A DNA stretch of 64,000 bases from the NCBI GenBank assembly GCA_019359035.1, contig JAHHIC010000108.1:1-64000 (forward strand), written 5' to 3'. The number at the start of each line of letters is the position of its first letter. Positions within the stretch are counted from its first letter, which is position 1. Below, in pieces: positions 43,766 through 54,255 of the stretch. The position numbers and the translations under genes were made by a program. The notes below the pieces were generated by a model. It was not told the origin of the DNA and did no database searches. It was given only the letters and a program-made list of their open reading frames with translations. The stretch comes from Scytonematopsis contorta HA4267-MV1. Its GTDB lineage: Bacteria > Cyanobacteriota > Cyanobacteriia > Cyanobacteriales > Nostocaceae.

Positions 43766-44104
43766 ATATTAAGCTATTACAATGATGGGTTACGGCGCTT
43801 TCTACAACTTTAACAACCGACCATTAGGTTTTAAAAATGCGCCTAACCCATCCTACGAAATTTATCCTGTAAAAAATAAAGTTTCAATGAAGTTAGTTTC
43901 AATTTCCGTAACGAAGCAGACAAAAGCTGTAGGAAAAAGCTAGGCTGGCTTTAAATCAAGACAGGGTAACAAAATCACTATCAGCCTAAAAACCGCACAA
44001 GACCAGATATTTTGATAGTTGGTCTCATAGTTTCTTTGGTGCGTTTTTATTATCAAAAAAACCTGATAAATATCGATACAATTACAAACTACTGTCAAAC
44101 AGCT

Positions 44105-45055
44105 ATGGTAAAAGAATTAGCAATTCGCACCAACGGACTAACAAAACAATTTGACAGACATGTTGCTGTGAACAACGTTGACTTAGAAATCCAATCTGGT
44201 GAAGTTTATGGACTCATCGGTCCCAACGGAGCAGGAAAAACAACCCTGATTAAAATGTTGACGACCGCAGAAGAACCAACAACCGGGGAAATTTACATCA
44301 GTGGAGAAAAATTACAACGTGAAAAAAGTAACATTCACCTCAAGCGCAGCATTGGCTATTTACCCGACGATTACCCAGTTTACGAAGACTTAACCGTTTG
44401 GGATTACTTAGATTATTTTGCCAGGTTGTATCGGCTACGACACCCTAGACGAACTCAAAGACTGCATGAAGTTTTAGAACTCGTGCAACTAGCTAATAAA
44501 CGCAATAGCTTAGTTTCCACCTTATCCAGAGGGATGAAACAGCGTTTAGGCTTAGCAAGAACAATAATTCACGAACCGATAGTACTTTTTTTAGACGAAC
44601 CAGTTTCCGGACTCGACCCCATAGCGAGACAACAGTTTCGGGAAATTATAAAAGCTTTACAAGAAGCGGGAATGACAATACTAATTTCTTCCCACGTTCT
44701 TAGTGACTTAGCGGAACTGTGTACGAGTGTGGGAATTATGGAATTTGGTTTTTTAGTGGAAAGTACATCACTCAAAGACCTTTACCAACGTCTTTCTCGT
44801 CAGCAAATTTTGATATCTACCCTTGGGAAACTCGACCCACTTTTGAGCGAGCTAAAAAATCATCCAGCAGTGGAAGAGACTCAGGTAATAACAGGACAGA
44901 ACAGCGTCCGTGTATATTTTTCCGGGAAACAAGAAGAAAGCGCAGAACTATTACTTTCGCTCGTTACAGCAGGTATTCCCTTGAACGATTTCCACTGTAC
45001 TCAAGAAGACTTAGAAACAATTTTCCTCAAAATGGGACACAAACAAGCGACTTGA
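44105..45055 (+). CDS. ABC transporter ATP-binding protein
   Basis: 316 aa from the ATG at 44105 (an in-frame TTG at 44012 would add 31 unlikely residues). Walker A GPNGAGKTT, signature LSRGMKQRLGLA, Walker B IVLFLDEP, and switch His in ISSHVL. An ABC-2 type exporter subunit, with a C-terminal region like the CcmA/NatA group. It drives the two permease-like proteins encoded next (45246 and 47312). Substrate unknown. Confidence 0.92.
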   Translation: MVKELAIRTNGLTKQFDRHVAVNNVDLEIQSGEVYGLIGPNGAGKTTLIKMLTTAEEPTTGEIYISGEKLQREKSNIHLKRSIGYLPDDYPVYEDLTVWDYLDYFARLYRLRHPRRTQRLHEVLELVQLANKRNSLVSTLSRGMKQRLGLARTIIHEPIVLFLDEPVSGLDPIARQQFREIIKALQEAGMTILISSHVLSDLAELCTSVGIMEFGFLVESTSLKDLYQRLSRQQILISTLGKLDPLLSELKNHPAVEETQVITGQNSVRVYFSGKQEESAELLLSLVTAGIPLNDFHCTQEDLETIFLKMGHKQAT

Positions 45056-45230
45056 TTGGTTGGGAATTGGTAATTGGTAATTGGTAATTGGTAATTGGTA
45101 ATTGGTAATTGGTAATTGGTAATTGGTAATTGGTAATTGGTAATTGGTAATTGGTAATTGCTAACTCCCATCTCCCTCATCTCCCCCCACTTCCCCATCT
45201 CCCCTACTCCCCACTCCCCACTCCCCCTCT
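45056..45230. repeat. long GGTAATT heptamer array plus CCCCACT units
   Basis: About fourteen GGTAATT heptamers (45060-45160) then CCCCATCT/CCCCACT units, between the ATPase and the first permease gene. Confidence 0.9.
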
Positions 45231-45245
45231 TTGGAGATTACTATA

Positions 45246-47147
45246 ATGCTTAATGTTCTAGACAAAATAGGTGATTGGAATCCTCAACTGTTCCGAGAAA
45301 TTAAGGGACGGTTAAAAGTTTTTAACGTTGTAATCGTAGTTGGAATATCACTCTTAAGTCAGTTAGTACTTTTTCTCTATCAATTACGGGAAATTCCTGG
45401 ACAAAAATACCAACTTTTGGGTGAGTACTGTGGTTTAAGAAGTAGTTATCAAAAACAACAAGATTTAATACAAAGAGAAGTAAATAAATTTAACGATTTA
45501 TTGTATGCAGCCAAAAGTGCTAAACCAGTCGATAAGGTGAAAATCACTGATATAGAGGGGCAATTAGAACTTGCTCGTAATAAAAGTGAAGATTTGTTCA
45601 AGTTTTTATCCAAGAATTATTGCCCACCTGAGCAAATACATATGCAGGAATGGTGGCTTGACCATTGGAAATATATTTTCATGACTCTTTCTGTGGTGTT
45701 TGTCTTTGTACTTTTAATTGCAGGAACTTATCTACTGATAAATAACCTAGCCCAAGAAGAACGTAAGGGAACGCTGAATTTTCTACGTCTGACTCCACAA
45801 ACGGAATCTGAAATTTTATTGGGCAAAATTTTAGGGGTTCCAATCTTAATTTATTTGCTGGTTTTTTTAGCCCTCCCATTACACTTTTTTTCTGGAGTCT
45901 CTGCGAATATTGCTAAGAGTCATATTTTTAGCTTCTACAGCATTTTAGGAGGAAGTTGTTTTTTCTTTTTTAGTGCAGCATTATTATTTGGTTTAGTTTG
46001 TCGTTGGTTAAATGGGTTTCAACCTTGGTTAGGTAGTGGTTCTATTCTGCTTTTCTTGGTAATTACTTTACAAATGGCATCCAGCGGTTACAGTGCTAGT
46101 TTAAATTATGCTTCTGCATGGTTGGAACTATTAAGTCCATTCCAAATGGTAAACCATTTATTTCCTCGTGTACTTTCTAGCTCTGTTAACTCAAATGTAC
46201 TGAAGATGAATTTCTTCTACTTACCTATAGGTAAAAATCTGATAACTTTAGTTGGCTTGCAATTACTACAGTTTGGTATGTGGAGCTACTGGATTTGGGA
46301 AGCATTAAAACGTTCCTTCCGCAATCAAAATGTAGCAATATTAAGCAAAACTCAAAGTTATGGTTTCATAGCTTGCTCTCAAGTACTTACTTGGGGGTTT
46401 ACTTTACAGTACTATGACAGAAACTATTGTCCTCGTTACGAAGATAAACTTTGCACTTACGATTTAAATTACCAGATAGCGCAAAATTTACCGATAATTA
46501 TTGCTTTTAATTTAATACTGCTGTTTGGATTACTAGCAATTCTTTCACCACATCGTCAAACTGTACAAGATTGGGAAAGATATAGACATCAAAATATTTC
46601 TCCTAATCACAAATCAGGAAACAAATCTTTTTTAACTGATTTGCTTCGGGGTGAAAAAAGTCCGGCAATTATGGCAATGGCTGTTAATTTAGTGATTGTT
46701 GCCATACCAGTTGCTATTTGGATGTTAATTGCACCATCTTTGAATTTCCATCAAAACCCTGCTAATTGGATACAAAAAATTGACAAAATGAGGGGGGTTT
46801 TAGCAATAGTTATGTGTATTAGCTTAATGCTTATTTACACTATGGTTGCTCAAATGGTATTGTTAATGAAAAATTCTCGTCGTACTTTGTGGGCAATTGG
46901 TATAGTTAGTTCGCTTGTTATATTACCACCAATTATTTTATCTATGGTTGGTATGAACCCACGAGAGCATAGCTTTGTGTGGATGCTAACAAGTTTTCCT
47001 TTTTACTATGTTGATGCATACTCGACACCAGTAATGCTGTTTGCACTTTCTTGTCAAATATTAGTTTTGGCTTTATTACACTTGCAGCTATCACGTACTA
47101 TAAAATTTCTTGGAGAATCTGCGACTAAAGCTTTGTTAAGAGTTTAA
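45246..47147 (+). CDS. ABC-2 type permease, paralogue 1
   Basis: 633 aa from the ATG at 45246, chosen because the paralogue at 47312 begins in the same way (MLNxLDKIGDWNPQLFREIKGRLK). A soluble loop of about 110 residues after helix 1 has conserved Cys. The ABC-2 core (EERKGTLNFLRLTPQTESEILLGKILGVPILIYL) follows, with ten or more helices in all. It forms the export channel with the ATPase at 44105. Substrate unknown. Confidence 0.88.
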   Translation: MLNVLDKIGDWNPQLFREIKGRLKVFNVVIVVGISLLSQLVLFLYQLREIPGQKYQLLGEYCGLRSSYQKQQDLIQREVNKFNDLLYAAKSAKPVDKVKITDIEGQLELARNKSEDLFKFLSKNYCPPEQIHMQEWWLDHWKYIFMTLSVVFVFVLLIAGTYLLINNLAQEERKGTLNFLRLTPQTESEILLGKILGVPILIYLLVFLALPLHFFSGVSANIAKSHIFSFYSILGGSCFFFFSAALLFGLVCRWLNGFQPWLGSGSILLFLVITLQMASSGYSASLNYASAWLELLSPFQMVNHLFPRVLSSSVNSNVLKMNFFYLPIGKNLITLVGLQLLQFGMWSYWIWEALKRSFRNQNVAILSKTQSYGFIACSQVLTWGFTLQYYDRNYCPRYEDKLCTYDLNYQIAQNLPIIIAFNLILLFGLLAILSPHRQTVQDWERYRHQNISPNHKSGNKSFLTDLLRGEKSPAIMAMAVNLVIVAIPVAIWMLIAPSLNFHQNPANWIQKIDKMRGVLAIVMCISLMLIYTMVAQMVLLMKNSRRTLWAIGIVSSLVILPPIILSMVGMNPREHSFVWMLTSFPFYYVDAYSTPVMLFALSCQILVLALLHLQLSRTIKFLGESATKALLRV

Positions 47148-47149
47148 GG

Positions 47150-47250
47150 TAACTGTTGACGGTTGACGGTTGACGGTTGATGGTTGACGGTTGACTGTTG
47201 ACTGTTGACTGTTGACTGTTGACGGTTGACTGTTGACTGTTGACTGTTGA
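47150..47250. repeat. TTGACGG/TTGACTG heptamer array
   Basis: About fourteen units between the two permease paralogues. Confidence 0.9.
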
Positions 47251-47311
47251 ATCCTATTACTACTTATCTTTTTTTTAAATTGGGATACTCTTCACTCCCC
47301 CAATTACTACT

Positions 47312-49213
47312 ATGCTAAATTTATTAGATAAAATAGGCGATTGGAACCCACAGCTTTTCCGAGAAATTAAGGGTCGTCTAAAAATTTTTAATGTTACGAT
47401 TATTGCTGGAATTTCCTTGTTGAGTCAGTTAGCACTTTTCTTTTATCAACCGCTGGAAATTCCTGGAAAACAATACTCACTTGTAGGTAAACACTGCAAC
47501 TTAAAAAATATTTATAAAAATAAATTAGACCAGCTTAATAGTGCGCTTAACTTATTATATCAAAAGCCAATATCTCAACCAGTTAATAGTACTAAAATAA
47601 CTCAATTCGACGCGCAGGTAGATGCTGCTAACAATAAAATTAGCGAATTTAAAAAGTTTTTATCTAATAATTATTGTCCTCCAGACCAAGTTAATATGCA
47701 GCAATGGTGGTTAGACCACTGGAAATATATTTTCGTGTATATGAGTGTGGCATTTGTCTTCATACTTTTAGTCGGGGGAACTTATTTAATCATAAATAAT
47801 TTATATCAAGAAGAGCATCGCGGAACACTAAGTTTTTTACGTCTTAGTCCGCAAACAGAATCTGATATTTTAATAGGCAAAATTTTAGGAGTTCCAATAT
47901 TAATTTATTTACTGATTTTTCTAACAGTTCCTTTCCATATTTTTTGTGCGTTATCTGCAAATATTCCCTTTAGTAAAATAATTAGTTTTTACGTTGTCTT
48001 AGTAGCAAGTTGTTTTTTATTCTTCAGTGGAGCGTTATTATTTGCCTTAGTTTGTCGTTGGTTATGTGGATTTCAACCTTGGTTGGGTAGTGGTACTGTT
48101 TTAGTTTTCTTGATGTTAACTCCACTACTAATATTAGGTGGGAGTAATGGTATAACTAACGTCTTTGGGTGGTTAGTAATATTGAATCCGCTTTCATTGA
48201 TATACTATTTATTTCCTGGTGTTCTCTCGGAATATATTATATCGTTTATGGGAGATTTAAATTTATTTAACTTACCTATAGGTAAAAGTTTAATCACTTT
48301 AGTCAGCTTTCAAGTACTACAATTTTGTGTGTGGGGTTACTGGATTTGGGTAGCTTTAAAACGTTCTTTCCACAATCAAAATATAACAATTATAAGCAAA
48401 ATTCAAAGTTACTGTTTTATAGCTTTCTTTCAAGTCGTTCTTTGGGGATATACTCTGCAATATAAAAGTAAAGGTAATTATCATGATAAATATTATGACG
48501 TAAATTACCAAATAGGAAAAAATTTGTACCTAATTATCTTTTTCAACTTATTGTTTTTATTTGGCTTAATAGTAATACTTTCACAAAATCGTCAAACCGT
48601 ACAAGATTGGGCAAGATATAGACATCAAAGCAATTGTGCTAGTCAAAATACTAGGAATAAATCTTTTAAATCTTTTTTGATTGAGTTGATTTTAGGTGAA
48701 AAAAGCCCTGCAATTTTAGCTATAGCAATTAATTTAATCATCGCTGTAACACCAGTCGTGATTTGGATTAAGCTTGTACCCTTTTTTAACTTAAATAAGA
48801 ACGATTCAATCAATTGGTTAAATGAAATTAGCTGGAATACAGGTCTTTTGGCAATTATAATGTTCATTAGTTTAATGCTAATTTACGCGACTGTTGCTCA
48901 AATGGTTTTGTTAATGAAAAAATCTAGAAGTAACTTGTGGGCAATTGGTATAGTAACTTCGATTGTTGTACTTCCAGCTATAGTTTTATCATTACTTGGT
49001 ATCTCAAGCGGAGAAAATTTCCTATGGATGTTAATAAGTTTTCCTTTCTATTCTCTTGGTAAAACTTCTCAACCAACAATGACAATGCTACTTGCACTGT
49101 TTGGTCAATTAATAACTTTAGCCTTTTTAAATTTTCAACTGAGACGCACAATCAAATTACTGGGAGCATCAGCGACAACAAACATGAATGAAACAATAAC
49201 AGTCAACCGTTAA
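47312..49213 (+). CDS. ABC-2 type permease, paralogue 2
   Basis: 633 aa, aligned end to end with the previous gene: same start, the same Cys-bearing loop (NYCPPDQVNMQQWWLDHWKYIF) and the same core (GTLSFLRLSPQTESDILIGKILGVP). This is an old tandem duplication. The two may form a heterodimeric channel with one ATPase. The last codons run into TCAACAG repeats. Confidence 0.88.
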   Translation: MLNLLDKIGDWNPQLFREIKGRLKIFNVTIIAGISLLSQLALFFYQPLEIPGKQYSLVGKHCNLKNIYKNKLDQLNSALNLLYQKPISQPVNSTKITQFDAQVDAANNKISEFKKFLSNNYCPPDQVNMQQWWLDHWKYIFVYMSVAFVFILLVGGTYLIINNLYQEEHRGTLSFLRLSPQTESDILIGKILGVPILIYLLIFLTVPFHIFCALSANIPFSKIISFYVVLVASCFLFFSGALLFALVCRWLCGFQPWLGSGTVLVFLMLTPLLILGGSNGITNVFGWLVILNPLSLIYYLFPGVLSEYIISFMGDLNLFNLPIGKSLITLVSFQVLQFCVWGYWIWVALKRSFHNQNITIISKIQSYCFIAFFQVVLWGYTLQYKSKGNYHDKYYDVNYQIGKNLYLIIFFNLLFLFGLIVILSQNRQTVQDWARYRHQSNCASQNTRNKSFKSFLIELILGEKSPAILAIAINLIIAVTPVVIWIKLVPFFNLNKNDSINWLNEISWNTGLLAIIMFISLMLIYATVAQMVLLMKKSRSNLWAIGIVTSIVVLPAIVLSLLGISSGENFLWMLISFPFYSLGKTSQPTMTMLLALFGQLITLAFLNFQLRRTIKLLGASATTNMNETITVNR

Positions 49214-49262
49214 CAGTCAACCGTCAACAGTCAACTGTCAACTGTCAACTGTCAACAGTCAA
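49197..49262. repeat. TCAACAG/TCAACCG heptamer array
   Basis: About nine units cover the end of permease 2 and reach the stop codon of the SucD-like gene on the other strand. Confidence 0.85.
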
Positions 49263-50191
49263 CTTTTTTTTTTCAAAACTTCCTTAACTAATTGAGGAAT
49301 TTCTGAAGGACGTTCTGCAACTGGTACATTTGATTCTTTAAATGCGGCTAGCTTGCTTGTTGCTGCACCAAAATCTGGATTCCGTCCAATAACTGCAGCT
49401 AAAGTCCCTGTTTTATGCCAGTGTTTTACCTGTGGTGCATGTGTTCCAGCTATATAAGCAATTACTGGTTTATCAATTGCTTCGGCAATATATCGTGCAG
49501 CAGCTTCTTCTCTGTCACCACCGGCTTGACCAACTAGTACTATCGCTTGAGTACTATCATCTTCATCAAGAATTTGCAGCCATTGAATAAATGATGAACC
49601 GACGATTGCGTCGCTACCAATGCTGACACTGATTGATTGTCCAAAACCTGCTTTTGTTAATTCCCAAGCAATTTCGTAAGTCAAAGTACTGCTACGACTA
49701 ACTATTCCCACCTTACCCGGTGTATAAAATTCGCTAGGTTGAGTACCTAAAAGAATTTTGCCTGGGACAATAATTCCCGGACTATTTGGCCCTACCACCA
49801 AGGTTTCACAAGCTTCGGCTTTACGAAGTAGTTGTACCATATCTAAAGGTGGTACACCAGCTGAAATAATTATTATTTGTCTAATATTTGATGCTAAAGC
49901 TTCTAAGGCTGCATCTAATACTTGATACGGATGTACGCATAGTATAGTAGTATCAATATTACCATACTTTGTTATCACCTCCTCAACTAAATCATATACA
50001 GGGAGGTTATAGATTTTTTGTCCACCACATCCAGGATTTACCCCTGCTACCAAATGAGTTCCATAAGCTTTCATCTGGTCGATATGAGTTGCGGATATAA
50101 ATTCAGAAAAACCTTGGATGATTACTTTACTATCCAGCTTTAAGTTCATAAAAAAGCACTGTAAATTTTGCAACCCAATGACTTTTGTCAT
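49259..50191 (-). CDS. succinyl-CoA synthetase alpha-like protein, altered active site
   Basis: 310 aa (perhaps 296 from the ATG at 50149, where the family's NLKLDSKVIIQGFS start lies). CoA-binding domain GVNPGCGGQKI and ligase domain are intact. In the phospho-His loop, E. coli SucD has KRMGH; here it reads KHWHK, so Lys holds the His position. The glutamate that supports it (GEIGG in E. coli) is Gln (VGQAGG). The usual phospho-enzyme route is thus doubtful. It pairs with the SucC-like gene 157 bp upstream. Could be a different acyl-CoA ligase or a regulator. Confidence 0.85.
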   Translation of the reverse strand: MTKVIGLQNLQCFFMNLKLDSKVIIQGFSEFISATHIDQMKAYGTHLVAGVNPGCGGQKIYNLPVYDLVEEVITKYGNIDTTILCVHPYQVLDAALEALASNIRQIIIISAGVPPLDMVQLLRKAEACETLVVGPNSPGIIVPGKILLGTQPSEFYTPGKVGIVSRSSTLTYEIAWELTKAGFGQSISVSIGSDAIVGSSFIQWLQILDEDDSTQAIVLVGQAGGDREEAAARYIAEAIDKPVIAYIAGTHAPQVKHWHKTGTLAAVIGRNPDFGAATSKLAAFKESNVPVAERPSEIPQLVKEVLKKKS

Positions 50192-50348
50192 TAAGTAAAA
50201 GTGACATATTCACTATCTTTGATGGCGTTTTAGATATCTATATGGGTTTTTACATAAGTAAAAAGCTAAAAGCTATAAAGTTAAACTTAAAATTAAAAAT
50301 AAAAGAATACAATCTTTCTTTTACTTTTAACTTTTTACTTGTAAAAAC

Positions 50349-51659
50349 TTAGTACTTTTTCAAACTAATTGATTTAGCAAAACGTACAGATTCAGTTACG
50401 GCTCCATCTAAATTTTCGACTAATATCAGTTTATCCCCTTCAGCTTTTAAGTTTGTTAAATGTTTTTTGACTTCATCAAACTCAGAGCCTGCGAGACGAA
50501 CAACTAAACGTGGTATATTTACTTCGCGACGGTTTTTATTTCCATTCCCACGCAAAATTTGCGGTTGGATAACATCGGCTTCTGCTTGGATAAAATTAGC
50601 GAGAACTTCAGATATTTCCAAGGGTTGTGGGACGCTTCCCAAAAGGTTAAGTAATATTACTTGAATGCTTTTGTCTGCTGATAAAATTGCTAAACCTTTT
50701 TCCAATCTACTTCTAAAGGTAGTCAATGATTCATCAATAGGGGAACCGTGCCGTAGATTTAAACACATACCCGGTTTGCCACCCTCATTCACAACCAAGT
50801 CCAGAGTAGCCATTACCGAACCCGCACCATTACCCAGAATACCTATTTTCCCATGCAATTCCACTCCATCCCAATCCCCCAGATTCCCGTTTACTTCACT
50901 TTTGGGAAGACGGTTCACCATCTTCGCTACCATTGCTGCAATATCTGGATGACGACCAATAGACCGTTCATTGACTTTGACTTTTCCATTTAAAGCCATC
51001 ACTTCACCGCGTTGGCTAACAGCCAGGGGATTAATTTCCACCAAGTCCAAGTCTTTTTGTACAAACAACTGGTACATTTTTTCAATGACAGTGCTTACCG
51101 ACTGCATCAAAGCACCCTGTAAACCCATTTTTAAAGCCAGCCGTCGCGCATAAAACGGAGAAAATTCCTGCTCTACAACCACGTATTGCATTTTTTCACC
51201 CGCTTCTTCCCAATCCACATCAGCTTCTTTGCACCCTAAAATCACAGGACGACAAAGAGCAGTGTCTAGAACAACTGCGAAATAATACTCTGTTTCCGGT
51301 TCAAACCTTGCTTCTGCCAGTAAAACCTCTGGCAATTCCCCTAAAATGGGTAAATTAAAAATGTTTTGCGCTGCAGCAATAGCATCAATTGTAGTTTCTG
51401 CAAAGCGAACTCCACCGACTTTTGCGCGTCCTACTGCGTGTACCTGGGATTTGAGTACAATAGGATAACGGATTTTTAAACGTTTCAAATCCGTGGGATG
51501 GTCAATCCTTTGCGAAGGTAATACAGGAATACCAATATTCCCAAACCATTCTTTTACTTGGTACTCCAATAAATCCATTGACATAAACTTTTTGCTGCTA
51601 CCTTCTTCAGTAGATTGATGCGACGCGGTTAAAACTTTTTGGCTGCCACCAGTGAGCAT
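50349..51659 (-). CDS. succinyl-CoA synthetase beta-like protein
   Basis: 436 aa. The usual SucC start (MDLLEYQVKEWF) lies at residue 28, so the first 27 residues may not be translated. ATP-grasp domain: PIVLKSQVHAVGRAKVGGV and DLDLVEINPLAV. Ligase domain with GILGNGAGSVMATLD (GNGAG power-helix loop). Partner of the SucD-like protein. It keeps the ATP-grasp metal residues, while its partner lacks the phospho-His. The C-terminus (about 330-436) is diverged from SucC. Confidence 0.85.
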   Translation of the reverse strand: MLTGGSQKVLTASHQSTEEGSSKKFMSMDLLEYQVKEWFGNIGIPVLPSQRIDHPTDLKRLKIRYPIVLKSQVHAVGRAKVGGVRFAETTIDAIAAAQNIFNLPILGELPEVLLAEARFEPETEYYFAVVLDTALCRPVILGCKEADVDWEEAGEKMQYVVVEQEFSPFYARRLALKMGLQGALMQSVSTVIEKMYQLFVQKDLDLVEINPLAVSQRGEVMALNGKVKVNERSIGRHPDIAAMVAKMVNRLPKSEVNGNLGDWDGVELHGKIGILGNGAGSVMATLDLVVNEGGKPGMCLNLRHGSPIDESLTTFRSRLEKGLAILSADKSIQVILLNLLGSVPQPLEISEVLANFIQAEADVIQPQILRGNGNKNRREVNIPRLVVRLAGSEFDEVKKHLTNLKAEGDKLILVENLDGAVTESVRFAKSISLKKY

Positions 51660-52340
51660 AAGAATTTTTTGTTACCAAGAAAAATTTTATATGTCTTTTA
51701 TTAATTTTATCTAATTAAGGCAATTAGGCAAATTTACTTTTATATTTTCCTCGTTCTCAATCATTAATACAACAATTGATTTTGAGCATCGGTAATTTTG
51801 CTAGTAACTGGCCGCAAGCAAATTTAAATCAATATTTATACTGATTTATACTTCCAAGGCAGGCTGATGTTTGGCAATTTTTGCTACCAAGGGTATCTTA
51901 TGGTTTCCATTTACAAACACAATAAGAACATTGATTATTTAAGTGTTAGACCTATAAGGCACATTTAAGATAGAACATCTAATTCCTTTAAAGAGGGATA
52001 ATAATTATAACACGCGATTACCTAAATGTAGAGACGCGATTACCTGAATGTAGAGACCGAATTAATCGCGTCTCTACAGGTTGTGGGTAAATTGCGTGTT
52101 TTCTCGGTTGTGAACAGGAGCGATGAATTATAGATTGCATATCTATAAGACATATTTTTTACTTACGTCTTCAAGTACTGGTGAAAACTCTGAAGATGTG
52201 TTAGAAAAGTTGGTCGATTGGTTTTTTAGACAGGGTTTACACATGGAGATTCCAGGAATCTGGTATTTACCAAGTTAACAGTCCTAAAAAGCTTTATTTC
52301 CCATATAAACTTGCTTTATTTACAAAAGTCCTGTTAGTTT
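51660..52340. other. 681-bp intergenic stretch
   Basis: Contains a dispersed GTAGAGACGCG...CGCGTCTCTAC element with an extra half (52025-52079). The rest is AT-rich without gene signals. Confidence 0.5.
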
Positions 52341-52439
52341 TTGGTTGTTGAAACTGTGCATTTACTATCAAGAAACGAAAATCCTTCATCTGTCATTCCC
52401 CAAGCGAATGAAAATAATATTGAAGTGGGGACTTACCCT

Positions 52440-54182
52440 ATGAAAGTTACAGCACAGCAAGAAGATTTACAGCTTTTAAGCAAAATATTACAAGAGCGCT
52501 TACGTTATTCTGTTGATGCGAGTGAATTTTTTCAGGTGAGATGTGCGGTCAAAAAAGACCAGCTAATGATTTTAGTTGAACATCCCCCAGAAGCGACAGT
52601 AAATACAGAAGCAGTCTTCAAAGAACTGGAGACAGTGCTTGAATCTCTACCAACTCATAAAAAGCAGAAGGTAGAACTTTTTGTGAGAATGTCTGGTACA
52701 AAGTTTCCTTATGCCAAACATTCCCTTAATTTGAGAGTAGAAAAAAATTGGGAGAGCAAGACTAGCGAAATAAGCGAAATAATAGAAATTTCCATCGAGA
52801 AGCAAACACCAGAGACAAGCGAATCCCAATTCCTCTCTTCCTCAGATTCTCCATCCCCCACTCCCAATTCCCCACTCCCCACTCCCAATTCCCCACTCCC
52901 CACTCCCAATTCCCCACTCCCTCTCCTGGGTAGTTTCTTGTTTATTGCCGCAGCTTTTGGTGCAGGTGCTTTTTTAGTAACTAGTCCTTGTTTGATGTTT
53001 GAATGTAAAGAAATCCAAACAGCAGAAGCGTTGCAAAACTCATTTCAACAGCTTGCAAGCAATGCCAACTCAGAAGAAGAATTGGTGCAAATGCAAAAAC
53101 GATTAGAGAGTGTGACCGTAGCATTAAAAGCTATACCACCTTGGTCACCACGTCATCAAGAAGCAAAAAAACTTACTACAGATTTGTCTGGAAAATCAGA
53201 ACAAGTTAGCCAAGTGGTGAAAGGTTTTGCTGCAGCCAATTCAGCACTACAAAAAACTCAAACCCCAGCTAATTCTTTAGAAGAATTACAACTTAGACAA
53301 GAAATGTGGCGACATGCAATAACTCCATTAGAAACAATTAACAGTAATAGTGACCTACATGGATTAGTACAGCAACAATTATCGCTTTATCGACTACGTT
53401 TACAAACAGTAAATCAGTTATTAATTACAGAAGAGAGATGGTTAAAAAAGTTAGCAGCCTCAAAAGCTGTAGCTAATGAAGCGATAAAGCGGGAAGCAGT
53501 AGCAAAAACAGCAGAAGACTGGCAAAAAGTGTTATCTACTTGGCAGGTAGTAGTTAATGCTTTAACACCCATTCCCCAAACGAGTCCCAGCTATCAAGAA
53601 GCACAAAAGCTACTAGCAGAATATCAACCACAATTAGCTAAAGTACGGGAACGTAGCACAAAACAATTATTTGCAGCCCAAACTTATAACCAAGCTATAA
53701 ACGCAGCAGAACAGGCAAAAAGTTACGAACAACAAAATCAATGGCAAGCAGCAGTAACACAATGGCAACAAGCTTTGACTACTGCTCAACAAATTAGAAG
53801 TGATAATCCTTACTACCAAAAAGCACAAACCCTAATTGAACCCTTTTCAATATCTCTCAGACAAGCACAAGCACAGATGCAACCCAGAACTGACGAAAAC
53901 AAAACTCGTACTGATTTGGAAAAAACATGTGCAGGTGATGTTAGGATTTGCAATTTTATTTTGGACGACAAAGGTATTACCGTCAGAATAACCCCAGAAT
54001 ATGAACAAACGCTGCAAACTAGTTTAGTTAATGCAAGTAATACTGGTGATGGAGAAGCAGTGAATAACGTCACACTGCATTTAAAAGTTTTACAAGAAGC
54101 CTTTGAAGTTATCAGCGAAAACTCCAACTTGCCCCTTTTAGTTTACGATGCAAAAGGAGCCGTAATCCATAGAAGAACTTAA
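52440..54182 (+). CDS. cyanobacterial membrane protein with repeat-encoded linker
   Basis: About 580 aa from the ATG at 52440 (GGGGA upstream; an upstream TTG would add 33 residues). An N-terminal domain (1-130) of alpha/beta type is followed by a linker [16 protein letters not shown]... encoded by in-frame STRR heptamers (52857-52923). Then come one membrane helix ([21 protein letters not shown]), a long periplasmic helical region with TPR-like alternation, and a C-terminal domain about 100 residues long. No named family recognised. Possibly a cell-envelope scaffold. Confidence 0.75.
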   Translation: MKVTAQQEDLQLLSKILQERLRYSVDASEFFQVRCAVKKDQLMILVEHPPEATVNTEAVFKELETVLESLPTHKKQKVELFVRMSGTKFPYAKHSLNLRVEKNWESKTSEISEIIEISIEKQTPETSESQFLSSSDSPSPTPNSPLPTPNSPLPTPNSPLPLLGSFLFIAAAFGAGAFLVTSPCLMFECKEIQTAEALQNSFQQLASNANSEEELVQMQKRLESVTVALKAIPPWSPRHQEAKKLTTDLSGKSEQVSQVVKGFAAANSALQKTQTPANSLEELQLRQEMWRHAITPLETINSNSDLHGLVQQQLSLYRLRLQTVNQLLITEERWLKKLAASKAVANEAIKREAVAKTAEDWQKVLSTWQVVVNALTPIPQTSPSYQEAQKLLAEYQPQLAKVRERSTKQLFAAQTYNQAINAAEQAKSYEQQNQWQAAVTQWQQALTTAQQIRSDNPYYQKAQTLIEPFSISLRQAQAQMQPRTDENKTRTDLEKTCAGDVRICNFILDDKGITVRITPEYEQTLQTSLVNASNTGDGEAVNNVTLHLKVLQEAFEVISENSNLPLLVYDAKGAVIHRRT

Positions 54183-54250
54183 ACAATTCAAAATTCAAAA
54201 TTCAAAATTCAAAATTCAAAATTCAAAATTCAAAATTCAAAATTCAAGAT
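54183..54250. repeat. CAAAATT heptamer array
   Basis: About nine TTCAAAA units between the convergent genes. Confidence 0.9.
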
Positions 54251-54255
54251 GGCAT

